A DNA stretch of 64,000 nucleotides, taken from positions 1,116,001-1,180,000 of the forward strand of contig OZ254140.1 in assembly GCA_965267775.1 (NCBI GenBank), read 5' to 3'. The notes beneath the pieces were generated by a model, which was given only the letters and a program-made list of their open reading frames with translations, had not been told where the DNA came from and did no database searches. The translations under genes were made by a program, and so were the position numbers. Source of the DNA: Planktophila sp965267775 (GTDB lineage: Bacteria; Actinomycetota; Actinomycetes; Nanopelagicales; Nanopelagicaceae). This document shows, piece after piece, positions 16,801 to 26,087 of the stretch (the stretch's first letter is position 1; every line of letters begins with the position of its first letter).

Positions 16801-18372
16801 ATGAGCCACGATCTACATACCACCGCGGGAAAAATTGATGACCTCCGCGCTCGAATCGATGAAGCCGTCCATGCAGGATCTGCGCGAGCAGTTGAGAAGC
16901 AGCATGCAAAGGGTAAGAAGACTGCCCGCGAACGCATTGAGATGCTCGTTGACCCAGATTCATTTACAGAAATTGATGAGTTCGCACGCCATCGCGCACA
17001 TGGCTTCGGCATGGAAGATAACCGACCATATGGCGACGGCGTTGTTATCGGAACTGCGACCGTTGATGGTCGACCAATTGCTCTCTACTCTCAAGACTTC
17101 ACAGTCTTCGGTGGCTCTCTCGGTGAAGTTCACGCAGAGAAGATCGTCAAGATTGCAGACTTCGCTCTCAAATCTGGAATTCCATTGATCGGCATCAACG
17201 ATTCTGGTGGAGCTCGCATTCAAGAGGGTGTTGCATCGCTCAATGGCTACGGAAAGATTTTCCGCCTCAATACTCGCTCATCTGGCGTCATTCCTCAGAT
17301 CTCACTCATCCTCGGCCCATGTGCCGGTGGTTCTGCCTACTCTCCAGCGTTGACTGACTTCACCGTCATGGTGAAGGAGACTTCAAATATGTTCATCACA
17401 GGTCCTGATGTAATCAAGACAGTTACTGGTGAAGATGTCGGAATGGAAGAACTCGGCGGAGCTTTCACACATAACACCAAATCTGGAAATGCACATTACA
17501 TGGCAGATTCAGAGGCGGATGCAATTGATTATGTGAAAGCGCTCCTCTCTTACCTTCCTTCAAATAATATGGATGGATCCCCAGTCTTACCTCCAACTGA
17601 AACTTTGGAGAAGAAGGCATCGGATACCGCGCTCAACACTTTGATTCCAGATAGTCCAAATCAGCCATATGACATGAAGGTTCTTATTCAGGCGATTGTT
17701 GATGAAGGTGAATTCCTTGAAGTTCACTCACTCTACGCACAGAACATCGTCGTTGGCTTTGCACGCATTGAAGGTCAATCGGTGGGCATCATCGCAAACC
17801 AGCCTTCACAGCTTGCAGGTACTCTCGATATCAACTCATCCGAAAAGTCAGCGCGCTTCCTTCGCTTCTGCGATGCATTTAATATTCCAATTCTCACCCT
17901 CGTTGACGTCCCAGGATTTATGCCAGGTACAGAGCAAGAGTGGAACGGCATTATTCGCCGCGGCGCAAAGTTGCTCTACGCCTATGCAGAAGCATCGGTT
18001 CCGCTTGTCACGCTGATTACACGTAAGGCATACGGTGGAGCATTTATCGTGATGGGATCAAAGTATCTCGGTAGCGATATTAACTTCGCATGGCCAAGCG
18101 CTGAGATTGCAGTAATGGGCGCACAGGGCGCAGTAAATATTCTGCACCGTAAAGAGATTGCAGAGGCAACTGATGTCGAAGCAACTCGCAAGGAACTTGT
18201 CGATGATTACACCGAGAAGTTCTCAAACCCTTACCTTGCCGCAGAGCGCGGAACAATCGATAGCGTTATCGAGCCAGAAGAGTCACGCCAATACATCACA
18301 AAGGCATTCCGCACTTTGAAGACCAAGCGCGACATCCTTCCTGCCCGTAAGCACGGAAATATTCCTCTATAA
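16801..18372 (+). CDS. accD: Acyl-CoA carboxylase beta (carboxyltransferase) subunit
   Basis: 523 residues, the length of actinobacterial AccD5/PccB. Two crotonase-like halves are visible: the N-half oxyanion segment NDSGGARIQEGVASLNGYGK and the C-half VDVPGFMPGTEQEWNGIIRR with TRKAYGGAFIVMGSKYLGSD. It transfers carboxyl from biotin to acetyl- or propionyl-CoA. Substrate preference was not resolved. It heads the compact operon accD-accE-maf-accA-pnp; accE begins on the base after its stop. Confidence 0.93.
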   Translation: MSHDLHTTAGKIDDLRARIDEAVHAGSARAVEKQHAKGKKTARERIEMLVDPDSFTEIDEFARHRAHGFGMEDNRPYGDGVVIGTATVDGRPIALYSQDFTVFGGSLGEVHAEKIVKIADFALKSGIPLIGINDSGGARIQEGVASLNGYGKIFRLNTRSSGVIPQISLILGPCAGGSAYSPALTDFTVMVKETSNMFITGPDVIKTVTGEDVGMEELGGAFTHNTKSGNAHYMADSEADAIDYVKALLSYLPSNNMDGSPVLPPTETLEKKASDTALNTLIPDSPNQPYDMKVLIQAIVDEGEFLEVHSLYAQNIVVGFARIEGQSVGIIANQPSQLAGTLDINSSEKSARFLRFCDAFNIPILTLVDVPGFMPGTEQEWNGIIRRGAKLLYAYAEASVPLVTLITRKAYGGAFIVMGSKYLGSDINFAWPSAEIAVMGAQGAVNILHRKEIAEATDVEATRKELVDDYTEKFSNPYLAAERGTIDSVIEPEESRQYITKAFRTLKTKRDILPARKHGNIPL

Positions 18373-18555
18373 ATGAAGTTCACTGTCGCATCAGGCCATC
18401 CCAGCGATGAAGAGCTCGTAGCTCTCCACGCTGTATTAGCTAACCGCAAGCCGGTTGATCTCAAGCCAGTCATCAAGCGAAGCGTCTTTGGCCTTCCTCA
18501 ACTACGTCAGCCACTTCCTCATCAAGTGACTTTCGGCGCACGAAAGTTCGACTAA
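18373..18555 (+). CDS. accE: Acyl-CoA carboxylase epsilon subunit
   Basis: 60 residues starting directly after the accD stop. VASGHPSDEELVALHAVLANR matches the short helical AccE/PccE family, which bridges AccA and AccD and stimulates the complex in actinobacteria. The C-terminal part is Pro/Arg-rich and variable. Its stop overlaps the maf start (TAATG). Confidence 0.85.
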   Translation: MKFTVASGHPSDEELVALHAVLANRKPVDLKPVIKRSVFGLPQLRQPLPHQVTFGARKFD

Positions 18556-19157
18556 TGCCACGTATCGTCCTTGCATCGCAATCAACATCTCGTAAGCGCC
18601 TCCTTGAAGGTGCTGGCCTTAAGCCAACGATTATTGTGAGCCACGTTGATGAAGAGACTGAATTCTTCAACTCAATGACGCCAGAAAATATGGTGATTGC
18701 ACTCGCAGTCTCTAAGGCACATACAGTGCGCGAGCAGATTGATTACCCGGCGATCATTATCGGATGCGACTCAACATTTGATGTCGATGGCGTTTCATTT
18801 GGAAAGCCGGGCGTACCTGAAGTTGCAATTGAACGCGCCAAGAAAATCAGTGGCCGTACCGGCTTACTCCACACCGGACATTGCATCATTGATACTGCGC
18901 AGGGAATTGAGATAGCTGATCGCATCACTACAAAGGTCACCTTTACAGATATGACAGATGAAGAGATTGCCGATTACGTCGCATCGGGTGAGCCCCTTCA
19001 TGTCGCCGGTGGATTTACCCTCGATGGATTTGGTTCACCATTTATCCCTGTTATTGAGGGCGATTACACAAATGTTGTAGGGCTTTCGATGCCTTTCCTA
19101 CTTAAGGCGATGAAACAACTTGGATATTCTTGGCCTCAGGTAAAGGAGATGCAATGA
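18555..19157 (+). CDS. maf: Maf-like nucleoside triphosphate pyrophosphatase
   Basis: 200 residues: N-terminal RIVLASQSTSRKRLLEGAG, the central IIGCDSTFDVDGVSFGKP and C-terminal VAGGFTLDGFGSPFIPVIEGDY, all Maf/HAM1-like signatures. Maf proteins hydrolyse non-canonical or modified nucleoside triphosphates to monophosphates. It lies between accE and accA, the arrangement known in Mycobacterium, and overlaps both (TAATG upstream, ATGA downstream). Confidence 0.92.
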   Translation: MPRIVLASQSTSRKRLLEGAGLKPTIIVSHVDEETEFFNSMTPENMVIALAVSKAHTVREQIDYPAIIIGCDSTFDVDGVSFGKPGVPEVAIERAKKISGRTGLLHTGHCIIDTAQGIEIADRITTKVTFTDMTDEEIADYVASGEPLHVAGGFTLDGFGSPFIPVIEGDYTNVVGLSMPFLLKAMKQLGYSWPQVKEMQ

Positions 19158-20872
19158 AGCGCGTTCTGATAGCTAACCGAGGTGAAATCGCTCTACGCGT
19201 TATTCGCGCATGTAAGGACCATGGTCTTGAATCTGTTGCGATGTACTCTGAAGAAGATCGCGATGCACTCCATGTAAAGAGCGCAGATTTTGCTTACTCT
19301 CTAGAAGGTACCGTCGCTAAAGATACCTACCTCAATATTCCAAAGATTATCGCTCTCGCAATAACAGCTGGAGCAGATGCCGTTCATCCAGGTTATGGAT
19401 TTCTCTCGGAGAATGCTGACTTCGCACAGGCTGTTATCGATGCTGGTCTAGTGTGGATCGGCCCATCGCCTGCTGCAATTAGCGCTCTCGGAGATAAGGT
19501 CTCTGCTCGACGGATCGCCTTCGCTGCAGGTGCTCCACTTGTCGCTGGTACTAAAGATCCAGTAGAACATGCAGATGAGGTAGTTGCATTCGCAAAAGAA
19601 CATGGCCTTCCAGTTGCAATCAAGGCGGCATTTGGTGGCGGTGGACGTGGACTTAAGGTCGCTCGTACGCTTGAAGAGATTCCAGAGCTCTACGCTTCCG
19701 CAGTACGCGAAGCGATTGCAGGCTTTGGTCGCGGTGAATGCTTTGTTGAGCGCTATCTCGATAAGCCTCGCCACGTTGAGACACAAGTTCTCGCAGATAA
19801 ATTCGGAAACGCAGTTGTTGTATCAACTCGTGATTGTTCCTTGCAGCGTCGCCACCAGAAGTTGGTAGAAGAAGCTCCTGCACCATTCCTTACAGAAGCT
19901 CAGAATGAAGAGCTCTATCGCTCATCAAAGGCGATCATGAAGGAGGCCGGTTACGTCGGCGCTGGAACATGCGAGTTTCTTATTGGTCTCGACGGAACAA
20001 TCTCATTCCTTGAGGTCAATACCCGACTTCAAGTTGAACACCCTGTCTCGGAAGAGGTAACAGGAATCGACCTTGTACGTCAGCAGTTCCGCATTGCAAT
20101 GGGCGAACCGCTCGGATTTGAAGATCCGATCATTCGTGGACACTCCATCGAATTCCGTATCAACGGTGAAGATCCAGGTCGTTCATTCCTTCCTGCACCA
20201 GGTCGTATTACTGAGTGGCAGATTCCAACTGGTCCAGGTGTCCGAGTCGATGCAGGTTTCCGTAAGGGAGATGTCATCGGTGGAAACTTCGACTCACTGC
20301 TTGCTAAATTGATTGTTACCGGAGCAACTCGCGAAGAGGCGATCCAACGTTCACGTCGCGCACTTGCAGAGTTTGAAGTTCAGGGACTTGCAACAGCTCT
20401 TCCATTTCACCGAGCTATTGTTGAAGATTCAAATTACACGGATGTTTTCAAGGTCTACACAAGTTATATCGAAAATGAATTTATAAATGAGATTCCTGCA
20501 TATGCTGCAGAGGCGCTCGATACCCAGACCAAGGCAGCGGCAGAGAAGCTCGTTGCTGAAGTCAATGGAAAGCGCTTTGAGATCTTGGTTCATGCACCAG
20601 AACCAGTTGTAAAGCGCCACCGCGCAAAGCAGGCCTCATCATCTGGAGCATCTGGCGATGGCCTTCCAAGCCCAATGCAGGGCACCGTCGTCAAGATTGC
20701 AGTTGAAGAGGGCCAATCCGTTGAGGCAGGTGATCTCATCATCGTTCTCGAAGCGATGAAGATGGAGCAGCCGCTCAACGCTCATAAGAGCGGTGTGATT
20801 AAGAACTTGAAGGCAGTTGTAGGCGAGACGGTTTCTAGCGGAACCATTCTCTGTGACATTATTGAGGCATGA
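19154..20872 (+). CDS. accA: Acyl-CoA carboxylase alpha subunit: biotin carboxylase + BCCP
   Basis: 572 residues from the ATG at 19154, preceded by GGAGATGCA and overlapping the maf stop (ATGA). The biotin carboxylase domain comes first (RVLIANRGEIALRVIRAC, ATP-grasp loop GGGGRGLKVA, EVNTRLQVEHPVSEE). A linker and a C-terminal biotinyl domain follow, with the biotin-accepting lysine in LEAMKMEQP. With AccD and AccE it forms the acyl-CoA carboxylase; BirA at 16015-16782 would biotinylate it. Pnp overlaps the end by four bases. Confidence 0.94.
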   Translation: MKRVLIANRGEIALRVIRACKDHGLESVAMYSEEDRDALHVKSADFAYSLEGTVAKDTYLNIPKIIALAITAGADAVHPGYGFLSENADFAQAVIDAGLVWIGPSPAAISALGDKVSARRIAFAAGAPLVAGTKDPVEHADEVVAFAKEHGLPVAIKAAFGGGGRGLKVARTLEEIPELYASAVREAIAGFGRGECFVERYLDKPRHVETQVLADKFGNAVVVSTRDCSLQRRHQKLVEEAPAPFLTEAQNEELYRSSKAIMKEAGYVGAGTCEFLIGLDGTISFLEVNTRLQVEHPVSEEVTGIDLVRQQFRIAMGEPLGFEDPIIRGHSIEFRINGEDPGRSFLPAPGRITEWQIPTGPGVRVDAGFRKGDVIGGNFDSLLAKLIVTGATREEAIQRSRRALAEFEVQGLATALPFHRAIVEDSNYTDVFKVYTSYIENEFINEIPAYAAEALDTQTKAAAEKLVAEVNGKRFEILVHAPEPVVKRHRAKQASSSGASGDGLPSPMQGTVVKIAVEEGQSVEAGDLIIVLEAMKMEQPLNAHKSGVIKNLKAVVGETVSSGTILCDIIEA

Positions 20873-21699
20873 CTTCAACAGAACTTCTCTATAAAGATCC
20901 AATGGCAGCGGCAACAAAGGCTGCTTCAGAAATCGCATCACGCACAGGTGTTGCATCACACGATGTTTCTCTCGTGATGGGCTCTGGCTGGGTCACGGCA
21001 TGCGATGCACTTGGTACTCCCGCCTATGAGTGCGATGCACATGAGCTCATAGGTTTTGAAGCGCCAGCCGTTGAAGGTCACTCTGGAAAAGTTCGTTCAT
21101 ATGTCATTGAGCATGAAGGTAAATCAATTCGCGCACTTGTATTCCTTGGTCGCACACACCTCTACGAGGGTAAGGGCATGGAGCCGGTTGTTCACGGCGT
21201 TCGCACAGCGGTCAAGGCAGGGTGCAAGGTAATCGTTCTCACCAATGCGTGTGGTGGAATCAATGCAGGTTACAAAGTTGGCGAACCAGTTCTTATCCGC
21301 GATCACATTTCTATGACTGCGCAATCACCACTTTCGGGTGCAACATTTGTTGATCTCACAGATCTCTATAGCAAGCGCATCCGCGAGATTGTTAAGGGCG
21401 AAGATTCTTCACTTCAGGAAGGTGTTTATGTTCACTGGCGTGGACCTACATATGAGACACCTGCTGAAATCTTGATGATGCGCACTATGGGCGCAGACCT
21501 CGTCGGAATGTCTACAGTTCCTGAGGCGATTGCAGCACATGCGATGGGCGCTGAAGTTCTTGGAATTTCACTCGTTTCTAATGCTGCCGCTGGAATGACT
21601 GGCGAGAAGCTCAACCATGAAGAGGTGATCGCTGCGGGAAAAGCTGCTGCGAGCCGTATGGGCGAATTGCTCAAGAAGACAATTCCAAAACTCGTTTAA
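20869..21699 (+). CDS. Purine nucleoside phosphorylase
   Basis: 276 residues of the trimeric PNP class: VMGSGWVTACDALG, GRTHLYEGKGMEPVVHGVR, LTNACGGINAGYKVGEPV and GPTYETPAEILMMRTMGADLVGMST, which form the phosphate and purine sites. It cleaves purine (deoxy)nucleosides to base plus (deoxy)ribose-1-phosphate. It is fused by ATGA overlap to the accA operon, and is functionally paired with the sugar phosphomutase downstream and the minus-strand nucleoside operon facing it. Confidence 0.93.
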   Translation: MTSTELLYKDPMAAATKAASEIASRTGVASHDVSLVMGSGWVTACDALGTPAYECDAHELIGFEAPAVEGHSGKVRSYVIEHEGKSIRALVFLGRTHLYEGKGMEPVVHGVRTAVKAGCKVIVLTNACGGINAGYKVGEPVLIRDHISMTAQSPLSGATFVDLTDLYSKRIREIVKGEDSSLQEGVYVHWRGPTYETPAEILMMRTMGADLVGMSTVPEAIAAHAMGAEVLGISLVSNAAAGMTGEKLNHEEVIAAGKAAASRMGELLKKTIPKLV

Positions 21700-21714
21700 T
21701 TCATCTCTTACGAG

Positions 21715-21720
21715 TAATCT
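21715..21720 (+). promoter_or_regulatory. -10 element, leaderless phosphomutase gene
   Basis: TAATCT followed by six bases and the ATG at 21727, placed in the 27-base gap after pnp. It gives the phosphomutase gene a start independent of the long accD operon. Confidence 0.5.
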
Positions 21721-21726
21721 GCGATT

Positions 21727-23346
21727 ATGAATGCAGCGCTCATCGAAGAGGTAAAGGCTTGGATTGCAGATGATCCAGATCCCGTTACCTCGGCACACCT
21801 TCAAGGACTTCTCGATGCAGGCGATGAAGCAGCGCTGACGCCGCTCTTTAGCGGCTTCCTCCAATTTGGAACAGCTGGTCTTCGCGGGCCAATCGGTGCC
21901 GGACCTTCATGCATGAACCGCGCAGTTGTTGGACGTACCGCTGCAGGAATTGCGCAATATATGAAGGCACGTGGCATGACCAAGGTCGTTATCGGCCGCG
22001 ATGCTCGTTACGGATCAGAGGATTACACCTTTGAATCAGCAGAGATTCTCAGCGGTGCAGGAATGGATGTTTACATCTTGCCTCGTCCGCTGCCAACACC
22101 TGTCCTTGCATTTGCTACATCTCAACTCAAGTGCGATGTGGGCATCATGGTCACTGCAAGCCATAACCCGCCACAAGATAATGGATACAAGGTTTATATC
22201 GGTCCTGAGGCAGATGGAATTGCTTATGCATCATCACAGATTATTAATCCGACAGATGGCTTGATTGCGGCAGAGATTGCAAAGGTTGATTCACTGAAGT
22301 CGCTCCCCCGCGGTGATAAGTGGACGATTCTCGGCGAAGATGTCATTACTGAATATATTCAGCGCACCATCAAGTTGGCTCCACGCCCTGGCGAGATCAA
22401 GATTGTCTACACAGCGATGCACGGAGTAGGTACAGAGACCATTCAAAGAGTCTTTAACCATGCAGGTTTTGAAACATTGATCATGGTGGATGAGCAGTGC
22501 ACCCCAGATCCAGATTTCCCCACGGTCGCATTTCCAAACCCTGAAGAACCTGGCGCAATTGATTTAGCTCTTGCAAAGGCTCGTGATTTTGGCGCAGATC
22601 TTGTTATTGCAAATGATCCTGATGCAGATCGCTGCGCAGCAGCTATTAACGATCCGAAGGTTGGCTGGCGAATGCTCCGAGGCGATGAGCTCGGTGTGAT
22701 CTTCGGTGAATGGATTGCCCGCACACACCCAGAGGGCACGATGGGAAATTCAATCGTCTCCTCCTCTGCACTTAGAAAGATTGCAGCGCATTACGACGTT
22801 GATTTCAAAGAGGTACTGACCGGATTTAAGTGGCTGGCAAAGATAGAAGATCTCGCCTATGGCTATGAAGAAGCAATTGGTTATGCCGTTGATTCAGAGA
22901 CAGTCAACGATAAGGATGGCATCTCTGCCGCTCTCTTCTTGGCTCAAATTGCAATGGATCTCAAGCGCGATGGCCTGACACTTGCCAACCTGCTCGATGA
23001 TGTCTGGGAGCGTCATGGCTTCCATGGCACTGAACAAATTTCGATTCGCGTCGCCGATATGTCGGCAATTACCCGTCTCCTTGCGGGTCTACGTAAGAAT
23101 CCTCCAGCTGAGATAGCAGGGCGTAACGTCGAATCAATCGATGATCTTGCAGCACCAACTGATGGGCTTCCGCCTACAGATGGTCTGCGAATCTGGCTCG
23201 CTGGAGGCGTGCGCATCATTGTTCGCCCTTCAGGAACTGAGGCGAAGATGAAGTGCTACATAGAGGTAATTACAAAGAACGCTGAAGAATCTGCTGCGCT
23301 TCTCAACGAATTACGCGAACCTTTGAAGAAGTTCCTTCAGGGCTAA
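21727..23346 (+). CDS. Phosphohexomutase/phosphopentomutase-like protein
   Basis: 539 residues of the alpha-D-phosphohexomutase superfamily: GTAGLRGPIGAG near the N-terminus, phosphoserine loop MVTASHNPPQDNGYK, metal loop NDPDADRCAAA, sugar loop region GYEEAIGYAV and phosphate-binding RPSGTEAKMKCYIE. Mycobacterial relatives next to deoD are called PmmB. Its place between pnp and deoC suggests it converts (deoxy)ribose-1-phosphate to the 5-phosphate, but hexose substrates are equally possible. Its stop codon overlaps that of the convergent deoC. Confidence 0.88.
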   Translation: MNAALIEEVKAWIADDPDPVTSAHLQGLLDAGDEAALTPLFSGFLQFGTAGLRGPIGAGPSCMNRAVVGRTAAGIAQYMKARGMTKVVIGRDARYGSEDYTFESAEILSGAGMDVYILPRPLPTPVLAFATSQLKCDVGIMVTASHNPPQDNGYKVYIGPEADGIAYASSQIINPTDGLIAAEIAKVDSLKSLPRGDKWTILGEDVITEYIQRTIKLAPRPGEIKIVYTAMHGVGTETIQRVFNHAGFETLIMVDEQCTPDPDFPTVAFPNPEEPGAIDLALAKARDFGADLVIANDPDADRCAAAINDPKVGWRMLRGDELGVIFGEWIARTHPEGTMGNSIVSSSALRKIAAHYDVDFKEVLTGFKWLAKIEDLAYGYEEAIGYAVDSETVNDKDGISAALFLAQIAMDLKRDGLTLANLLDDVWERHGFHGTEQISIRVADMSAITRLLAGLRKNPPAEIAGRNVESIDDLAAPTDGLPPTDGLRIWLAGGVRIIVRPSGTEAKMKCYIEVITKNAEESAALLNELREPLKKFLQG

Positions 23347-24032
23347 GCGCCGAAACGCTCTTTAAATTCATCGAGCATTGCAGCCGCAGCTGATGCACCA
23401 CTGCGCTTGACGCCAGCATCCATAAATGCCAAGAGCATGTCGAGGTTCTTCACGCCGCCTGCGCTCTTGACCTCCATCTTTGAAGAGACAGATGCGCGCA
23501 TTAACTGCACATCTTCAAGAACAGCACCTGTTGGGGCAAAACCAGTTGAGGTCTTTACATAATCTGCACCAGATGCCTCAACCAGCTGACAAGCCTTAAC
23601 AATCTCTTCTTTAGTCAGGTATGCATTCTCAAGAATTACCTTAACCTGATGGCCGCCGGCGGCTGCGACTACTGCTGCAAGCTCATCACGAACTTCGTCA
23701 TACATTCCAGATTTCATTAAGCCAATATTCATCACTACATCAATCTCTGTTGCACCATCTGCAACAACCTGCTTTGTTTCGAAAACTTTGACGGAGGTTG
23801 CTGAATTTCCATGAGGGAAGCCGACAACTGTTCCAACGTGAACATCGCTTCCGCGCAAGATATCTGCGCAGAAGGCAACATCGGCCGGCTTGCAACAGAC
23901 TGATGCAACGTCATACTTCAGTGCGACGAGACAACCTTCTCGAACCTCATCGCGTGACATATCCGGACGAAGGAGCGCATAGTCAATTGTCTTTGCGACC
24001 TGCTTGAGTGTGTATTTGCTAGTTGCCATCAT
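23343..24032 (-). CDS. deoC: Deoxyribose-phosphate aldolase
   Basis: 229 residues from the first of two tandem ATGs at 24032; the second, at 24029, has a better spacing to GGAG. The frame is open far upstream but only inside the preceding gene. IDYALLRPDMSRDEV opens the TIM barrel, DVVMNIGLMKSG holds the acidic residue and DYVKTSTGFAPTGA carries the Schiff-base lysine. It splits deoxyribose-5-phosphate to glyceraldehyde-3-phosphate and acetaldehyde. Last gene of the nucleoside operon. Confidence 0.92.
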   Translation of the reverse strand: MMATSKYTLKQVAKTIDYALLRPDMSRDEVREGCLVALKYDVASVCCKPADVAFCADILRGSDVHVGTVVGFPHGNSATSVKVFETKQVVADGATEIDVVMNIGLMKSGMYDEVRDELAAVVAAAGGHQVKVILENAYLTKEEIVKACQLVEASGADYVKTSTGFAPTGAVLEDVQLMRASVSSKMEVKSAGGVKNLDMLLAFMDAGVKRSGASAAAAMLDEFKERFGA

Positions 24033-24981
24033 GGACTCCAATTTCATCGACAAGTTTCTTGAAATTAATATCGTTGCGATCTTTATTGCCGGTCTGCCAG
24101 AGTCCGAAAGCTTGAGTCTCTGGGATGAAATCAAGGGTGCGATATCCAGGAAGGCGACGCACAGCGGTGCCCTTACGACGGCCCTGGAAATACCACCAGA
24201 GATCATCGGTATGGAAGGCGAGCTCTACATAGCGAGCCTCATCAAGTGCCTCGGGATGCAGGCTCTCTGCAGGAAAGAGGGTGCCAGCCCCGCTCGTAGC
24301 GAGAAGGTCAAGCGAAGGGCCAGCTAGGCTATCTGAGGCCTTCTCCCACGCCGAGAAGGGCTCAAGAGAGCCATCTGGAGCGTAGGTGACCCGGTGAACC
24401 CGGGAGGCGATGATCGAATCTGGATACAGGTAGTGCTCGAGCATCAGCTGGAGGGTGAGATCTGGAGTCAGAATGAGGTCATCATCGACAACGATGATGG
24501 GCACACCTGGATAGAGCTTGAGAGTCGGTATCAACTTCTTTCCGGGGCCAAGGTCGGCGCACTCATTAATGACGATGTATCCAGTTGCGGCGAGATCACG
24601 GATTGATTGCGGAAGCTGCTTTATATCTCCATGGGCAATATTGACGATGATCTCAGTGGGTTGAAGCACCTGCTTCTTCAACTCTGGCAGTGCCAGCGCA
24701 AGTGCATCAAAGCGTGCGGGGTGACTTGTGAGCGAGAGAATGAAGTTGAAATCTTTCTCAGCGATTCCAGGAATCTGAAGATTGAGAAGGTTCATCTTTG
24801 CAAGAAGTGCTCCAGAATCCTGATGGAGAACTTTCTGCGATGTTGCAATCTTCTTCTCAAGTGCCCGGCCTTGAACAAGAACTTCAGTGACTTTGCTTCC
24901 AATGATGCGAAGGCTTCGAGCCACGTAAATCGATGTTACAAGTGTGATTGCGATGAGAATCAGAATAAGAGTGTTACTCAT
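24019..24981 (-). CDS. Membrane-anchored glycosyltransferase-like protein
   Basis: 320 residues. One N-terminal membrane helix (about 4-22) is followed by a coiled stretch and a GT-A-like domain: NFILSLTSHPARFDALALAL, GPGKKLIPTLKLYPG and the acidic VVDDDLILTP, which looks like a DxD metal site. HTDDLWWYFQG and the GYRTLDFIPETQAFGLW region resemble sequences in uncharacterised bacterial glycosyltransferases. The acceptor and donor are unknown. It is oddly placed in the nucleoside salvage operon, one base overlapping add upstream and overlapping deoC downstream. Confidence 0.7.
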   Translation of the reverse strand: MSNTLILILIAITLVTSIYVARSLRIIGSKVTEVLVQGRALEKKIATSQKVLHQDSGALLAKMNLLNLQIPGIAEKDFNFILSLTSHPARFDALALALPELKKQVLQPTEIIVNIAHGDIKQLPQSIRDLAATGYIVINECADLGPGKKLIPTLKLYPGVPIIVVDDDLILTPDLTLQLMLEHYLYPDSIIASRVHRVTYAPDGSLEPFSAWEKASDSLAGPSLDLLATSGAGTLFPAESLHPEALDEARYVELAFHTDDLWWYFQGRRKGTAVRRLPGYRTLDFIPETQAFGLWQTGNKDRNDINFKKLVDEIGVHDGN

Positions 24982-26087
24982 TATTCACCAGCAATTACTG
25001 AATACGCAGGCTTTACAATCTCTTCAATGATTGCAAGGCGTTCTTCAAATGGGATAAATGAACTCTTGAGCGCATTGATGGTCACGCGCTGAAGATCCTG
25101 GAATGTCCAGTCACACTCTTTGACCATTTCATTCATTTCGCGACTCATCGATGTTGCAGACATCAATCGATTATCTGTATTGATGGTGACGCGGAAACGA
25201 AGCTTAGATAACTTTGCAAGTGGGTGTTCGGCAAAAGATGCAGCAACACCAGTCTGGATATTCGATGATGGGCACATCTCTAATGGAATGCGGCGATCAC
25301 GAACATATGATGCAAGGCGCCCAAGGCGTGGTGGTGTGTGGTTAAAGTCGATGTCATCAGCAATTCGCACTCCGTGGCCAAGACGCTCTGCGCCGCAGAT
25401 TTGAATTGCCTCCCAAATTGATGGAAGTCCATATGCCTCACCTGCGTGAATTGTGAAGTGGGCATTCTCTTTGCGGAGGTATTCGAAGGTATCGAGCTGA
25501 TCACTTGGTGGGAATCCATCTTCAGGGCCAGCGATATCAAAGCCAACGACGCCCTTATCGCGATACTTCACAGCGAGCTCTGCAACCTCTTGTGAGCGAT
25601 CATTCTGACGCATTCCACAGAGGAGAGAGAAGATGCGAATGGTATTGCCTTCGCTCTTTGCTTCTTTTTCGCCTTCGCGGAATCCTTCAAGGATCGCCTC
25701 GATGATCTCGCTGAGAGATAAGCCCTTCTCCGTCAGGAGCTCTGGCGCCATACGCACCTCTGCGTAGACCACGCCATCGCGTGCAAGATCAACTGCACAC
25801 TCACGAGCAACGCGGACGATATCTTCCTTGCGCTGCATAACAGCAACTGTGTGTGCAAAGGTTTCTAAGTAGAGAACGAGTGATCCTGAATCACATGATG
25901 CGCGGAACCATTCGGCAAGCTCTACTGGATCAGTTGTAGGAAGGGCGTGGCCAATCTCGTTAGCAATTTCAATGATGGTTTCAGGACGAAGTCCGCCATC
26001 AAGGTGATCATGGAGCAACGCTTTTGGAAGGCGCTTTACCTGTGCCTCACTTGGCTTCTTCAAGAGATCTGGATTTACAACGCTCAT
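24981..26087 (-). CDS. add: Adenosine deaminase
   Basis: 368 residues. The metal ligands are in HDHLDGGLRPETI, HAGEAYGLPSIWEA and INTDNRLMS, and RLGHGVRIADD supplies the catalytic histidine. It deaminates (deoxy)adenosine to (deoxy)inosine, which the pnp gene product can then cleave. The start overlaps the end of deoA by four bases (ATGA). Confidence 0.94.
   Translation of the reverse strand: MSVVNPDLLKKPSEAQVKRLPKALLHDHLDGGLRPETIIEIANEIGHALPTTDPVELAEWFRASCDSGSLVLYLETFAHTVAVMQRKEDIVRVARECAVDLARDGVVYAEVRMAPELLTEKGLSLSEIIEAILEGFREGEKEAKSEGNTIRIFSLLCGMRQNDRSQEVAELAVKYRDKGVVGFDIAGPEDGFPPSDQLDTFEYLRKENAHFTIHAGEAYGLPSIWEAIQICGAERLGHGVRIADDIDFNHTPPRLGRLASYVRDRRIPLEMCPSSNIQTGVAASFAEHPLAKLSKLRFRVTINTDNRLMSATSMSREMNEMVKECDWTFQDLQRVTINALKSSFIPFEERLAIIEEIVKPAYSVIAGE

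Noticed and set aside
24033..24206. N-terminal extension of deoC
   Set aside because: It lies inside the glycosyltransferase-like gene and has no aldolase similarity; tandem ATGs at 24032/24029 follow a GGAG.
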